This document shows, piece after piece, positions 11,880 to 23,602 of a stretch of 64,000 nt of DNA. The stretch is from NCBI GenBank assembly GCA_015832175.1, contig WJXW01000009.1, forward strand, positions 744,001 to 808,000, in the 5' to 3' direction. The stretch comes from Paraphaeosphaeria minitans (Eukaryota > Ascomycota > Dothideomycetes > Pleosporales > Didymosphaeriaceae). How positions within the stretch are numbered: the first letter of the stretch is position 1; each line of letters starts with the position of its first letter. Both the position numbers and the translations under genes were made by a program. The notes below the pieces were generated by a model that saw only the letters and a program-made list of their open reading frames with translations, was not told where the DNA came from and did no database searches.

Positions 11880-12251
11880 ATGACTGCCACGGTTCTCGGT
11901 TCTCGGGTGAAACCTATGGCCAATCCCACGTCAACAGAATGGAACCTCGCCATCGAAGGTGCAGACTACAACAACATACTAACGGGCTTCATACCGCAAC
12001 GGATGGAAGGCAGACGGGTGTATGTCGCGGACTAGCTTTATGCTCATGAGAAAACGGTTCTCCATACGACCAGGAGTTGGACAAGCGAAGAGCAAGTTTC
12101 GCTTACCATCAAAGCCGGTAAAGATGATGCAGGACCAAAGGTTGGATAGCTCACTTGGCATTCCAGCGAGCATGATGCCGAGGACGAGGCAAAGGAGCTG
12201 GTGGTCAATATTTGTAGGCATATCTTGGGGTGCGTGCTGGAGAATGCTTAG
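11880..12251 (+). pseudogene. Small gene interrupted by two in-frame TAG codons
   Basis: Reading from the ATG at 11880, one frame stays protein-like for 123 codons to a TAG at 12249-12251, except for two internal TAG codons at 12033-12035 and 12147-12149. The three pieces read MTATVLGSRVKPMANPTSTE..., then ...TRSWTSEEQVSLTIKAGKD..., then LTWHSSEHDAEDEAKELVVN.... They fit one small soluble protein that I half recall from related fungi, of unknown function. No intron with usable sites removes the stops without losing coherent sequence. Both stops could arise from CAG by one C-to-T change, the type of change made by RIP. A sequencing error is unlikely to produce two. Alternatively, this is chance similarity in a non-coding stretch. 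Confidence 0.55.
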
Positions 12252-13405
12252 GGGATATGGTTATGCTGGCGTTATTTTGCTTTACCTGTCTCGAAGACTT
12301 CATGAAGCTAGGATCTGCTTCTGGAAACATTGATCTGATGCACTCTCCCGCCCCTATGTAACTTGATTCTTTTTCGACCCCACGTGAATGGCTTTCGTCG
12401 GTTGCACTGTTCCCGACAGATCCGTTACCTAGGAAGTCGCTCTTGGCATAATATGTTCTCCAGATTAAATCGCAACTCCATACCTATTATTTTCCAGGCA
12501 AAGTGCAATCGTTCATCCCACGTGCATGAAATCTTTCAAAAAAATCGGCAGCCCTAACATCCTCCACAGGTTCAACTCATCCTAAACATATACCAAATCT
12601 GCTCTTTGCTTTCACAACTTGTCAATGCATTCAATACAAGCCACATCGGGGGTTTAGATATTGCCAATCATCCAAGTGCGTGAGCCAAGTAGGGCAGCAA
12701 CATTACCGACCATGTTTATTTGTTACGTCTTGTGCTTTGAAGTTTCCTTTTGGTTGCCATTGAGCATAGGAGAATGCATAGGACTCGCAGTCAAGCGCCA
12801 CCACGCAGGATACACGATACCTACATGAGATGGTACACGACAAGTAAGCTTGGCCAAGTACGCAATGCTCGTCACGTGAGCGGCTTTGCCCCAGGGCTCC
12901 TGGACTACAGTAGTAGCGGCGCATTCTGCCTGCTGGCTTTGCGACATCGACACCACATCCCGAACAAATAATAAGCCGCCCACGTCCGAACGGCTCCCGG
13001 CACTGTAGCCCAAGGAGCTTTTTTCGGAGGAGCCATTCTCTCGCCTGGTGAGCCGTCTCGCGCGTGTCTGCTTGCGCCGAACCCGAGACCTCCTGCTCCG
13101 ATCGGCACCACCGACCTCCCCTACCCACAGCCAAACAGCGGCCCAGCCCGAGGACGCCCAATTTGCATGACCCATCGGTATGTGCAGCCTCTGACCCTCT
13201 CACCTGCCCTCGCGCGGGCCTGGCGATGCGCGACGGTGCTGCTGTTGTTGTTGCTCTGGCTTCGCTGTGCAGCCCCTGTCGGCGCCACCATGGCCATGCC
13301 ACGGCCCTCTGCGCTCCTCCTGTACGCTAGCTAAACACCGTGCTTCACCTCAGCCACGAGTCGCGGGTTCCTCTGTAGCATCGCTCGCTGACCTGAAGGC
13401 TCGAC
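12252..13405. other. Intergenic, upstream of SNF5
   Basis: 1.15 kb. The part from 13050 to 13400 is C-rich and likely SNF5 promoter and leader. The 199-codon minus-strand frame at 12703-13302 has skewed Arg/Gly/Ser composition and no recognisable motif; I take it as chance. Confidence 0.45.
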
Positions 13406-15859
13406 ATGCCCTCTACCTCGACCGACCCGCATCCCGACGCGTCCCCCGCACAGAATGGCCTGAATCCCGCCCAACAGACCGACGCGCCCGCTACTGCCCA
13501 TGGGAACGCCGCCGCATCCGACGAGAACGCTGCCATTCGCGAAGGAAAATTGAAGGCCAAGGCGGTCCTCGCAGCGCAGATGGACGCGACTGCTGTGGAG
13601 AAACAAGAAGGCCGCGCTGAGATGGGTGCGCCCACCCACGACGAGGGCGCCAATGGCGCGTCACCCAGTCGCAAACGGTCGCGCTCCGGCTCGCGTAAAC
13701 CATTGCACACGCCCACGCGCGACGCCCCGATGAATGTGCAAAAGCAGAAGGCGTTGCTGGATCAGATGATACAGCGCGACCTGAGAGGCGCGTCGTACGT
13801 GCTGGAGAAACGCGCGCTCGGCAAGGTTGCGACAGACGAACTCAAAGATGAAATTAAGTACTACCAGGAAGTACGCGCCCACAATGCCGCACTTGTCTTC
13901 GGCCCGGGATACAGAGGATACGGCAACGGCGTCACTGAACTCCCTCCCGCGCAGGGCTTCGCCCTCAAATATCCCGCGCACTGCAAACCCCCAGCGAATC
14001 GTAGGGCAAGACGCTTGCCGCTAAAGAAAGACACTGTCCAACTCCAATCAGATGTCGTCGAGGAGCTGGTTCCCGTGCGATTAGACATCGAGCTGGATAA
14101 GATAAAGCTTCGAGATACATTCACGTGGAACTTGCACGACCGGTACACGACTCCAGAGCTGTTCGCGGAACACCTGGTTGAGGATTTCCGAGTGCCTGCC
14201 GAGATACGGGAGCCCGTGAAGCAGCAGGTGAACCGCGAGATTCAAGAGCAGATCCAGGACTACTATCCGCACGCTTTCTTCGACGATGATGCCCTCGACT
14301 CAACGCTACCGTACGCTGCCTACAAGAACGACGAGATGCGGATACTGATCAAGCTGAATATTGCCATTGGACAGCACACCCTTGTAGACCAATTCGAATG
14401 GGAAATCAACAACCCGCACAATTCTCCCGAGGAATTTGCGAGACAGACTGCGGCTGACCTTTCGTTATCTGGTGAATTTACCACTGCTATCGCACATTCG
14501 ATACGAGAGCAGTGTCAGATGTTCACTAAGAGCCTGTATATCACTGGTCATCCATTCGACGGGCGACCGGTTGAAGATACGGATATCCGAGATAATTTCC
14601 TGCCTTCCCCGATGCCTTCAGTTTTCCGAGCGATGCAGTCTGCAAAGGACTTCTCTCCATACCTCTACGAACTGAGCGAGGCGGAGCTAGAGAGAGCGGA
14701 GCTTTCCATCATGCGCGAGCAAAGGCGGCAAAAACGGTCAGTAAATCGGCGTGGAGGACCAGCATTGCCGGACCTCAAGGACAGACAACGCACTGTTCGA
14801 ACTCTCATCGTTTCGTCCGTTCTTCCTGGCGCTGCCGAGGCTATCGACGAGAGTCACCTGTTCAAGGCTGTGAGGAAGGCTAGGGAACGTCGCCGTGGCA
14901 TGGGTGAGGATTCGGATGATTCAGAAAGTGACGACTCCGCGCCAGAGTCTCCTGCTCCGTCTATGATGATGACCGGCGGAACGGCACGAACTCGAGGCAT
15001 GCGTGGAGCGGCCACCGCAGCACAAGCGGCGATGCGCTCCGCTATGGGACGATCAATGACGCCTGAGGTTTCTGCTCTGCAACAAAGCCAGCACGAGCTA
15101 AGAACAGCTAGGCAATTGAGATACGACGCTCGTGAAGAGAGTGTGGTGTCCGAGCCTGCCAGAATGATCGTCAAGCTCAAAATCTCACCGGCCAAGTTCA
15201 GGGAATATCTACGCAATCCGAAGGCTTACCTGCAAAAGCCTGTATCCACACCACTGATGACACATACACCTACGCCTGCCCGGAGCACACCTGGCGCCAG
15301 TTCGATGCCACCCCCTCCGTCACCCGCCGTGCCACCTCGTAACACTCCTGCACCTACAGCTTCGTCAGTTGCGGCTTCCCCTCAGCCGCCCTCCACACCC
15401 ACGCCAAACTCGCAGTCGCAGCCAAAGTGGAACTACCATCCTGACGGTCGAGCGGATGCGCCTTGGCCGCAGACTCAGGGAGCTCCATCAGTAAGCCGAG
15501 GACCTTGAAATGCTAATTCCAAAGACTAATCAACGCAGGCTCCTCCTCCACCATGGCTTCAGGAAGCTCTTAAAGAATTGAAGCAAAAGAATCCCGGTGA
15601 CCGGTTCGAAGCGGCCATGCGCTATACGATCATCGACCAGAACACCCTGCAAAGTGCCAAGCCTGATTCGTTTGCGGCATCTGAATCTCTGCCCCCAGGC
15701 CACAAGGCACAATACGTCCCTAGGATCCGTTGCTTGGACTGCCCTGGCAAGCTGTACAATTCTGGCCCCGAACAGACCGTCGGCAATTTCCAGACACATC
15801 TGAACAACAAGCAGCACAAGCAGAACGTGGAGAAGCGTGAGCGCGAACATGATCGTTGA
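13406..15859 (+). CDS. SNF5: SWI/SNF (and/or RSC) complex subunit Snf5/SMARCB1
   Basis: Two exons (13406-15490 and 15539-15859) encode 801 aa. The SNF5 core has two repeats: one starting [20 protein letters not shown] (about residue 218) and one starting [19 protein letters not shown] (about residue 308), each followed by the typical W/F-rich and EEFA elements. The N-terminal 150 residues are basic and low in complexity, with an NLS-like KRSRSGSRK. After the core come a charged helix region, an acidic [10 protein letters not shown] stretch, a Pro/Thr-rich linker and a C-terminal segment with CLDC and [10 protein letters not shown] spaced like a C2H2 finger. Family role: core scaffold of ATP-dependent chromatin remodellers that contacts the nucleosome acidic patch. 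Filamentous fungi may use one protein for both SWI/SNF and RSC; I cannot tell here. Confidence 0.94.
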
Positions 15860-16911
15860 AGCGTTGCGATCTACTTTTGGATTGGATCATATCCCTATAG
15901 GTGTTTTTGTGTAAACCAAGATGATCCATCCGCGCTAGTTGTACAAAAACGAAACCATTTGCCATTAAGCGTAGGCATGTCGATCGATCGTCGTCTTGGG
16001 GCTGATTGCAGGGTGCATTGGGGGTTTGAGACGAACGTGGTCTGAGGTTGACGATTTGATTTGCCGGGCGAGACCTGCGATCAGGTGCGGACAGAATTGG
16101 AAAGTCGATAGAGTGCCAATACTGGCTGAACCGCATGTGGGCGTAACTTTACCGTTCTATGGCGGAAGTTGGTCGGCACATTGGCATAGCGCTCATCATC
16201 GCTGCGGCTTTCCGCATTGCGTCCGGGAAGGACGTCTATTCTAAATTTGTGATATTCTTTGTACCTGAAACTGGTGCTTTGCTTGACGGAAGTTCTGGCC
16301 CCCGTCCCTCTGCTCGACGGTTATGTCATTGAGATTCCTTCCAGACTGAGATCACTCGGACCCATGCCTGGTGTTTGTCACGTGTCCCTTCGTCGCTTCA
16401 GTGCGGCACTTTGCAGGATGCCTCCTTCGATCCTTGACGGTCTGCTCCTCGCAGGAGTGCTCAGCAGTGTACGCCTCTGGCCATAGGGCTGTAGTCAGAG
16501 ATGTGGTGCTGAAGGTGCTGACATAGTCTCAAGCACGTACAAGGTCAAATGGTGTCCCCGGATGGAGACATTGCAATGACATTGACAGGTACAGCCATAC
16601 TTTTGGATGGAGCGTGCTGAGAGTGTACGCGGCAGATGGTTCCAGACAGGTGCCTTCACCCAAGGCAGCCAGAAGATTGACCAAGGCGTCTCGATGGTTT
16701 ATCTTCTTGCCATCTGAGGTTGAAGCGGCTGAACGAAAACGGCCAGGGCGTCTCTTCACTACGTAATTGCTGCTAGTGGAGCGTTAAGCGACGGAGCCCC
16801 GCAAAGAGGGGCAGCACGACAAAACAAGCAGCAGTGCATGCTCGAGGGCAACCGACACATCAAACCCACTCCGTCCCTTGATCCACTGCACTCATTTCAT
16901 TACCCGTCAAG
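15860..16911. other. Intergenic
   Basis: About 1.05 kb between SNF5 and the PA2G4-like gene. Only short frames are seen, none with a recognisable product. Confidence 0.45.
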
Positions 16912-18654
16912 ATGGCCGACGAAACCGCTGTCGTCGGTAAAAAGCCCCCCCTCCTGTTCCGCAGCAGCCCGCGCGACGACGCCAGGCGCGGCTGCTTTGT
17001 CGACATATGTGTCGTGTGCTAACTGTGTGCGCCTGCTAGATTACACGCTCGCGAACCCCGATACCCTCACCAAGTACAAGACGGCCGCGACCATCGCCGA
17101 GAAGGTGCTCAAGGAAGTCTCAGGTGCGTCCCAATGCGCGCACAGCCGCTTCACATGCGGTGGGCTGACCAGCTGCAGGATGGATCAAGGCCGACGCCAA
17201 CATCGTCGAGCTCTGTGAGCGCGGTGACAAGCTTCTGGAGGAAGAGACGGCCAAGGTCTTCAAGGGCAAGAAGATCGCCAAAGGCATTGGGCACTGCACC
17301 ACCATCTCCCCGAGCTCCTACGTCACCCCATACACGCCCCTGAAGTCGGATGCCGAGGAAGCCGCCGTTACCCTAAAAGAGGGCGAGGTCGTCAAGATCC
17401 AGCTCGGTGCTCAGATCGATGGCTTCCCCGCCATTGTCTGCGACTCCGTCCTGGTCGGCGCCTCTGACGAGGTCAGCGGCCGTGAAGCAGACCTCTTCCT
17501 GGCCACACACTACGCCAACGAGCTGCTCCTGAGGCTGATGGTCCCGCCTAGCCTTGTCCCAACCACTGGTACTGAGGAGGAGCAGAAGAAGGCCGCCGCA
17601 CGGAAGCCCTACACCCAGTCTCAGATCACCAACCTGCTCGAGAAGGTCACGTCTGCTTACGAGTGCAACCTCGTCGAGAGCACCACTATCTGGCTGTTCG
17701 AGCACAACGAGATCGAGGCTAAGAAGAAGATCATCCTGGCTCCTGGCGAGGGTGTCAAGGGTGAAGGTCTTCCCGACGTGGGTGAGGTATGGGGTGTGGA
17801 GATGGGCGTCAGCTTGGGCTCTGGAAAGGTCAAGACCGTTGACAACAGCCGTACGACTCTCCATCGCCGCACTGATACACGATACGCTCTGAAACGCCCG
17901 ACTTCGCGTGCGCTATTGTCCGAGGCTACCAAGAGGTTCGGCACGTTCCCGTTCAGCTTGAGGCAGCTTGAGGATGAGAAGTCCGCCAAGGTCGGAGTTA
18001 TCGAGTGCGTACGTGGTGGTGTACTTCGCCAGTACGAAGTGGTTGCCGACAAGAACAATGAGCCAGTTGCTAGGTTGTTCTCCACCATTGGTACGTCTAC
18101 ATCTGCAGCTCGCGGCAATGAAAACTGACCGACCGGCAAGCCGTCACCAAAAACGGCCTCACGCGTCTTGCGCAGCCGCCCGCAGTTGATGTGTCTAAAT
18201 ACAAGACTGACAAGAAGATCACCGACGAAGAAGTCCTGAAGATCCTCGAGCAGCCCCTTGGCAAAGCCTCGTAAGTGAAATTTCTTTCCCCTATGAACTC
18301 GAACAAAATCTCCGTCCAAAGCAGCGATGAGGAAAAGAGACAACTCTTACGACCATGTACTTGTTGGTTTCCTCGGGAAGCGCAGTGCGGTGCGGATTTA
18401 CGGATTCAACATCGGCGTCAACACCGCTCCAAATTGCTTGTCCTGGGGTATTGCGGATCGTTTCACGTCTGCACACAGGCTGATACTTTCTCCTCGTTGT
18501 TGGACCACCCTCCCGCGACCACCTAGCCCCACAGGAACCATGCTGATCAACACTCAAATATAGGTCTAGCAAGAACCGCAAGAAGAAGAAGAAGGTTGCC
18601 AAGAAGACATCCGGTGCCGGCGGTGCCGAGGAGGAGGAGAGCGACGACGAATAG
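16912..18654 (+). CDS. PA2G4/Ebp1 homologue (inactive methionine aminopeptidase fold)
   Basis: Five exons (16912-16936, 17040-17123, 17179-18090, 18141-18270, 18564-18654) encode 413 aa. The frame starts MADETAVVDYTLANPDTLTK, the usual start of this family. The pita-bread fold segments are visible (GISHCTT-type as GIGHCTTISPSS, EGEVVKIQLGAQIDGFPA), but metal-ligand residues of active aminopeptidases are not all kept, as expected for Ebp1/Cdb4 proteins. The C-terminus is a Lys-rich tail (NRKKKKKVAKK) then acidic EEEESDDE. Family role: binds ribosomes near the exit tunnel and structured RNA; nucleolar and cytoplasmic. The last intron (18271-18563, 293 nt) is far longer than its neighbours; the first exon is 25 nt. 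Confidence 0.95.
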
Positions 18655-19887
18655 ATGTGCTTTTCCGCGAAGTATAGGATGATCGAGGCCTATGGCCAGT
18701 TGGGCCCGCCAACTTCCCGATTCGATGCAACCCATATCTCCACAGCTGAGGAATCCCTACTAGTCGCAACTCTTGGCATACACTTGTAGCATTGAGTACC
18801 TATCATCGTTGCGTCAAGGATGAAGCTCAGGCTTCCAGTTTGCGGTCAGCCTTCGGGCTGCAATTGCGTTTGGTCACCCTGTGCGATTTGAAGGGGAGCC
18901 GGTAGGTAGCTGGAAGCTTAAATATCAAAAGTATCATGACACATCTTCTCCTCTCGTCATAACCGACAGCGCTTATAGTGATGTATATACGAACTCCTCT
19001 AGGTGGGTAAATTTCCAACAATTGTCGGACGCATCGTGTCTATCCTACCGTTCTTGGTCACAACGCTTGTTTCAATATGCACACATAGGATAGATGGAGA
19101 ATGTCAGGCGAAAAGATCCGTGACTCCTTGACTACGTGGACAGTCGGCGGAGGAACGGCACCGCTATGGGGGGCAGCGACCAGCTCTCGCGTAAGCTTCT
19201 AGAGGCCGACTGGATAAGGGAGAACGCTTGGGAGCGCAACCTCTCTTGAACAAGGCGGTGTCGGTAATACACATGCCGGAGAAATACAGAGGAGTTCGCC
19301 GTCTCCATCGAGCGCGTACTGTGACTGCCATATAGGAGCCCCTGAACGTCCTGCTGATGTATCTCACACTGCAAACATGGAGAGGAGGACCTGGCACCTA
19401 CGACGGCCGCTTGGCGTTCTGGAAGCTTCGCGGTGAGCCGGCCTCGCATTTCGTTCGGCTGGTGAAAGTGAAAGGGCTCAGGCGCAGGAGTATAAACTGC
19501 CGCCGCCTCCCAAGTGAACCTTGACCTGTCTCCTACACCCCACCCCGCCCATTATCGAAACTTTCTCAAACTCGATATCCCGCCTCAACAAGCCAACGGC
19601 AGCCATTTTCAGTGTTTTCCGCGGCTGGCAGCGACAAATTCTCGTGTCGTGTTGGTGAAGTAATCAGGACAGGGAGTCGGCGTGTTTTGGCGAAAGCGCC
19701 TCCCGCAACCTCGAAGTTCCGGCCGTCGTCTCTCTACCAGCAACCCGACCTCCTACGCGCGGCGCGACGCACATAATCCTCCACGCGCTGTCTGCGGCCA
19801 ACTTCTCTAGATAGCACGCGTGGTAAGTATCTCCCGAGCCCCGGCTCGCGCAGCGCGTCTAACCAGCTCGCAGTGGTCCACGTCGCC
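18655..19887. other. Intergenic, with Rco1-like gene promoter and leader
   Basis: 1.2 kb. A probable 5'-UTR intron for the next gene lies at 19823-19872 (GTAAGT at its start, TCTAACC branch site, CGCAG end). The rest shows only short frames. Confidence 0.45.
19823..19872 (+). other. Probable 5'-UTR intron of the Rco1-like gene
   Basis: A 50-nt segment with GTAAGTATCT at its start, CTAAC near its end and GCTCGCAG just 15 bases before the ATG at 19888. All three signals match the coding introns in this window. Transcript data would decide. Confidence 0.6.
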
Positions 19888-22800
19888 ATGCCGTCCATCC
19901 GCAAGTCGAAATCGCGGACCAGCACGCCTATCGCCGGCCACTCGTCGCCCTACGACGCGGCATCCCGCAAGGCCAAGATGCAAAGCTCGCTCGACCTGTG
20001 GGTTGAGCCCGCCCCCCAAAATCCTGCACCCTCCTTCGAAGAGCACGGCTTCGCGCGCCACGGCGTCCTCGAGACCATGGCTGCCCTCGGCGTCCCTCCT
20101 ACCTCCCGCGTCAAGCAGAAGGTCCGCAGCCTGGGCGACTCGCTTGCAAAGGGCCCCGTCCTGGGCAGGAAGCCCGCCGCTTTTGGTGACGAGGAGGCGT
20201 CCACCCCGGAACTGACGCCCGCTCCTGAGGTTCAGCGCGACATCTCCGAGCACCTGGACGACGACGACGACATACCAATGCCCCTTCCCGAGCTGGACGA
20301 GGACGAGGACGACGACTACATGCCCAAGCCAGGCCCCAAGAAGAAGCAGAAGACTTCGCACGGTACCAAGACGCCTCTCAGGGGTAAAGGCACTGCGCAA
20401 GGCAAGCCGACCAGCACTACAAAATCACCGGCCAAGAACGGCATCAGCAAAATCCCATCCGTGCCGCCCGCGTCTGCCGTGGGCAGCACTCCTACTCGCA
20501 CCTTGGACCCAGCACTCATGCAGACCATCGAGATCGCCGTCAACGATGCTCATGCTCGTTCTATCAGGGACAATCGACCTAATGTTGGCATTGCGTTGAG
20601 GCACATGTTCAATAGCGGCAAGTCCGACCTGACGCTAGCGCACGCTCTGAATGGCATTATTCATCAGAAAGAGTCGGCTGAGGACTGGTCAATTTTCCGC
20701 AGCTTCATCAAGTCGGCCAAAAAGACCATCAAACGCGAATGGAAGATCCAAAAGGCAGAAGAGATGGCAAAGGCTGCGAAGACACGCGCCTCGTCCGAGT
20801 TCGATGGCGCCGATGTACCCTCGCCGGCTGCTGGAGGTGAAGGCGCACCCCGCCCCACCAATCTCGAGGTTCAGCCTGCTGTTGTTGCACCTCTCACAGA
20901 TTCACCTTCACTGGACGCTACTCGATCTCCCGCGGATTTCTCTGACGGCAACGAGGTTGAGGGACCAACACTCCATCCACTGAGCACTGCCCCCGCCTTC
21001 CCGGCAACCGAAGTATCATCCCGGCGCGCTCCTAGGATGGGATCCAAGTCGCCACGCAAACGCACTGCGAACGGCGCTCAAACTCCGAGCGCTGATGCCA
21101 ATGTCGCATCTCCTGCTGCTCCCACACCCGTACCCAAATCGCCAGCCGGCAGTGATTCGGGGCTGTCGGAAGTCGACGAAGATATCCTCCACACTGGACC
21201 GCCTCAACCTGCCGCTCAAGCCAACGGCCACGGCAACGGCACTGCAGCAACCAACAAAAAGCTGAAGACCCTCTCAGGACGCGGCGGCAAGAAGCAGCAG
21301 GCTTCCCGAGCTAGCTCCGAAAAGCCGCCCACTAAACCGCATCGTAAGTTCAAGCAGCACGTACCGCGAACGGCAGAGCAGCTAGTTGAAGATGCAGAAG
21401 TCGAGAAGAGGCGTCAAGAGCTAGCTGCCGATCAGCAAAAGCGCTTTGGTGAACACCTTTCTGGCTATGCACAAGTGTCAGACATGCGTTTCGACGACGA
21501 TGAGACTGCCTCTATGACAGAGTCCATCGCTGCCATGGGCCCGCCTGGCGACATCAACAGGCCACGGCGAGCAGGTCGACCGTCTGCGCGCAACGGCATG
21601 TCTATTCAGACCAGCGGCATGAAGCGCGGACGTGAGAACTCGATCTTCTCGTCACCGCACCCCGACTCGGCCGCGACCAGCCGGCCATCTACGCCTGCCG
21701 CCGTCAGCCACATGCCGTCCAAGCGCACCAAGTTGAACAACGGCCAGGCTGGGCATTCTCACCAGGCAGCGAGAACGAAGAAATCGTAAGTACCACCCAT
21801 TTTCGTGTTTCCGCGCATCCCTGTCACACTGTGTTGGGGCACTGGACGACGCCAGTACCCGTTTCATGCAGGGATGCGACCATCGACTGAGCAAGCTCAA
21901 CGTGTTTTTCGTGTTTGCATCACCTTAGCACGTTTCTGTATCAATAAAGCAAACTAACGTATTTTCATGCTTAGGCCGGTCAAGAATCGCGATGGGCCTA
22001 TTGCCGGAATTCCACACACTGGCGGTGGCGGTTCGAGACAGTCGGGGCCTGATGACAATAACCCAGTAAGTGCAACTCAAATTCCCGCTCCTCCCAACCA
22101 CACCACCTTCCTTCCACCACCAAACCCGTCATCACCAACCACCACCACATTACCCATGATCTTCAGTGCAGGCGTCACGCTTCTCAAATATCCATACTCG
22201 CCTCCGAGTTCAACCTTGTCACCTCCTCTAACACCTTGCCAGGACTCACCACCATCCGAGAGTGATGACCTTTGTTCAGCCTGCAGAGGTGCTGGTGAAT
22301 TTGTCTGCTGCGACACTTGCCCACGCGTGTTCCATTTCTTGTGCTGCGATCCGCCGCGTCTCGAAGCCCCCAGGGGATCTTTCTTCTGTCATGTCTGCGC
22401 GAAACCCGCCGAGGATCTTCCCATAGACACGCCATTACGACCGCTTTTTCAGGCACTTGAACACATCAATACGCGCGCCTTCACGCTACCAGCAGACATC
22501 CAGAATCACTTTGAGAATGTTGCTGCGCGTCCTGATGGCTCTTATCATGAAGACGTGAAGAAGTTCCCTCTGTAAGTGTGACGCGTCCTCGCTTGCTGGC
22601 GTGATCACTAACCGTGTGGCAGCTCCAAGAACAGCGGCTATGGCTACCAGAGGCCTGACTACACAAAGGTCCTTGAAGGCGATAGGCCTATCCTATGTAC
22701 ATCATGCGGATTGACTTCTGGCAACAAACGCCAGATGCTGAAGTGCGACTATTGTGCGGAGTACTGGCACCTGGACTGCCTGAATCCTCCCATGGCGAAC

Positions 22801-23602
22801 CCGCCCCACATCAACCTCGAGTCCTCACACCGTGACGCGTGGCGATGCCCGCGTCACATCGAGCACGACTTCCGCAGCGGCAATGTTACACAAAACGACA
22901 TCAATGGTGCACAGGATGCTGTCATGGTCGACACGCCAAATTCCAGGCTTGGCCGGAAAGTGCGCAAGCCCAGGCACCCTCAGATCATCGAGCCTACCTT
23001 CTCCCGTGGAATCCGCAACAACGGTCTGATAGAAGTCCTGAACGATCCGGACGACGATACTGATGGCGAAGGAAATTACATGTTTGGTGATGAAGAGAAG
23101 GACAGCAGCTCCAGCGTCTACCGTGTGCCGGAGAAGGGCCTCATCCTCGATTTCATCGACAAGGTCAAGACGTAAGCACACTCATTTATTACAATTCATT
23201 TCCGCAGTACTGACCTGTCTCGCAGAGGCCGTATCAACAAGGCGGCGAAGCTTGCGCAGAGCCGTGCGCAGAGGAAGGCATCAATGCAGAATTTTGCCGC
23301 TCGCCCGATCCAGCAACAACAAGCTGCTCTCAACCTCGCGAAACTAGCCAACAAAGAAACGGAGATTGGGCTCAACGAGAGCAACGTCGATGCGCTTATC
23401 CTCAGTCTCACTGTAAGCTTCCTCTCTTTCTGACTCTGGATGCTTGATCGGCGCTAATCCACTGAAACAGGCCGAAGCTCCGAAAGTCGTCGTCATTGCC
23501 ATCGACACTTCTTCTCCGCCCCCCGTGTCCGACGAGGAACGCGAAATGCTCCTGAAGTTGCAGAACCTAATCAAGGTCCGCCTTGGAGGTCACACAGCTT
23601 GA
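19888..23602 (+). CDS. Double PHD-finger protein, Rco1-like (Rpd3S histone deacetylase complex)
   Basis: Six exons (19888-21785, 21975-22065, 22243-22571, 22623-23171, 23226-23412, 23471-23602) encode 1061 aa. The first ~660 residues are low-complexity and basic/acidic with NLS-like KKKQK and KRTK stretches. PHD1 begins at C674 (CSACRGAGEFVCCDTCPRVF) and PHD2 near C798 (CTSCGLTSGNKRQMLKCDYC...WHLDC). Two PHD fingers separated by ~80 residues after a long disordered N-terminus is the Rco1/Cph1 layout; in yeast Rco1 sits in Rpd3S, which deacetylates transcribed chromatin. It could instead be another PHD regulator such as a Cti6 relative, so I leave the symbol empty. Intron 2 (22066-22242, 177 nt) is a multiple of three and has no stop in frame. 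The start is the first ATG after a 5'-UTR intron. Confidence 0.82.

Noticed and set aside
12703..13302. A 199-codon minus frame upstream of SNF5
   Set aside because: Skewed Arg/Gly/Ser/Ala composition, no motif, no intron pattern; lies in a GC-rich leader.
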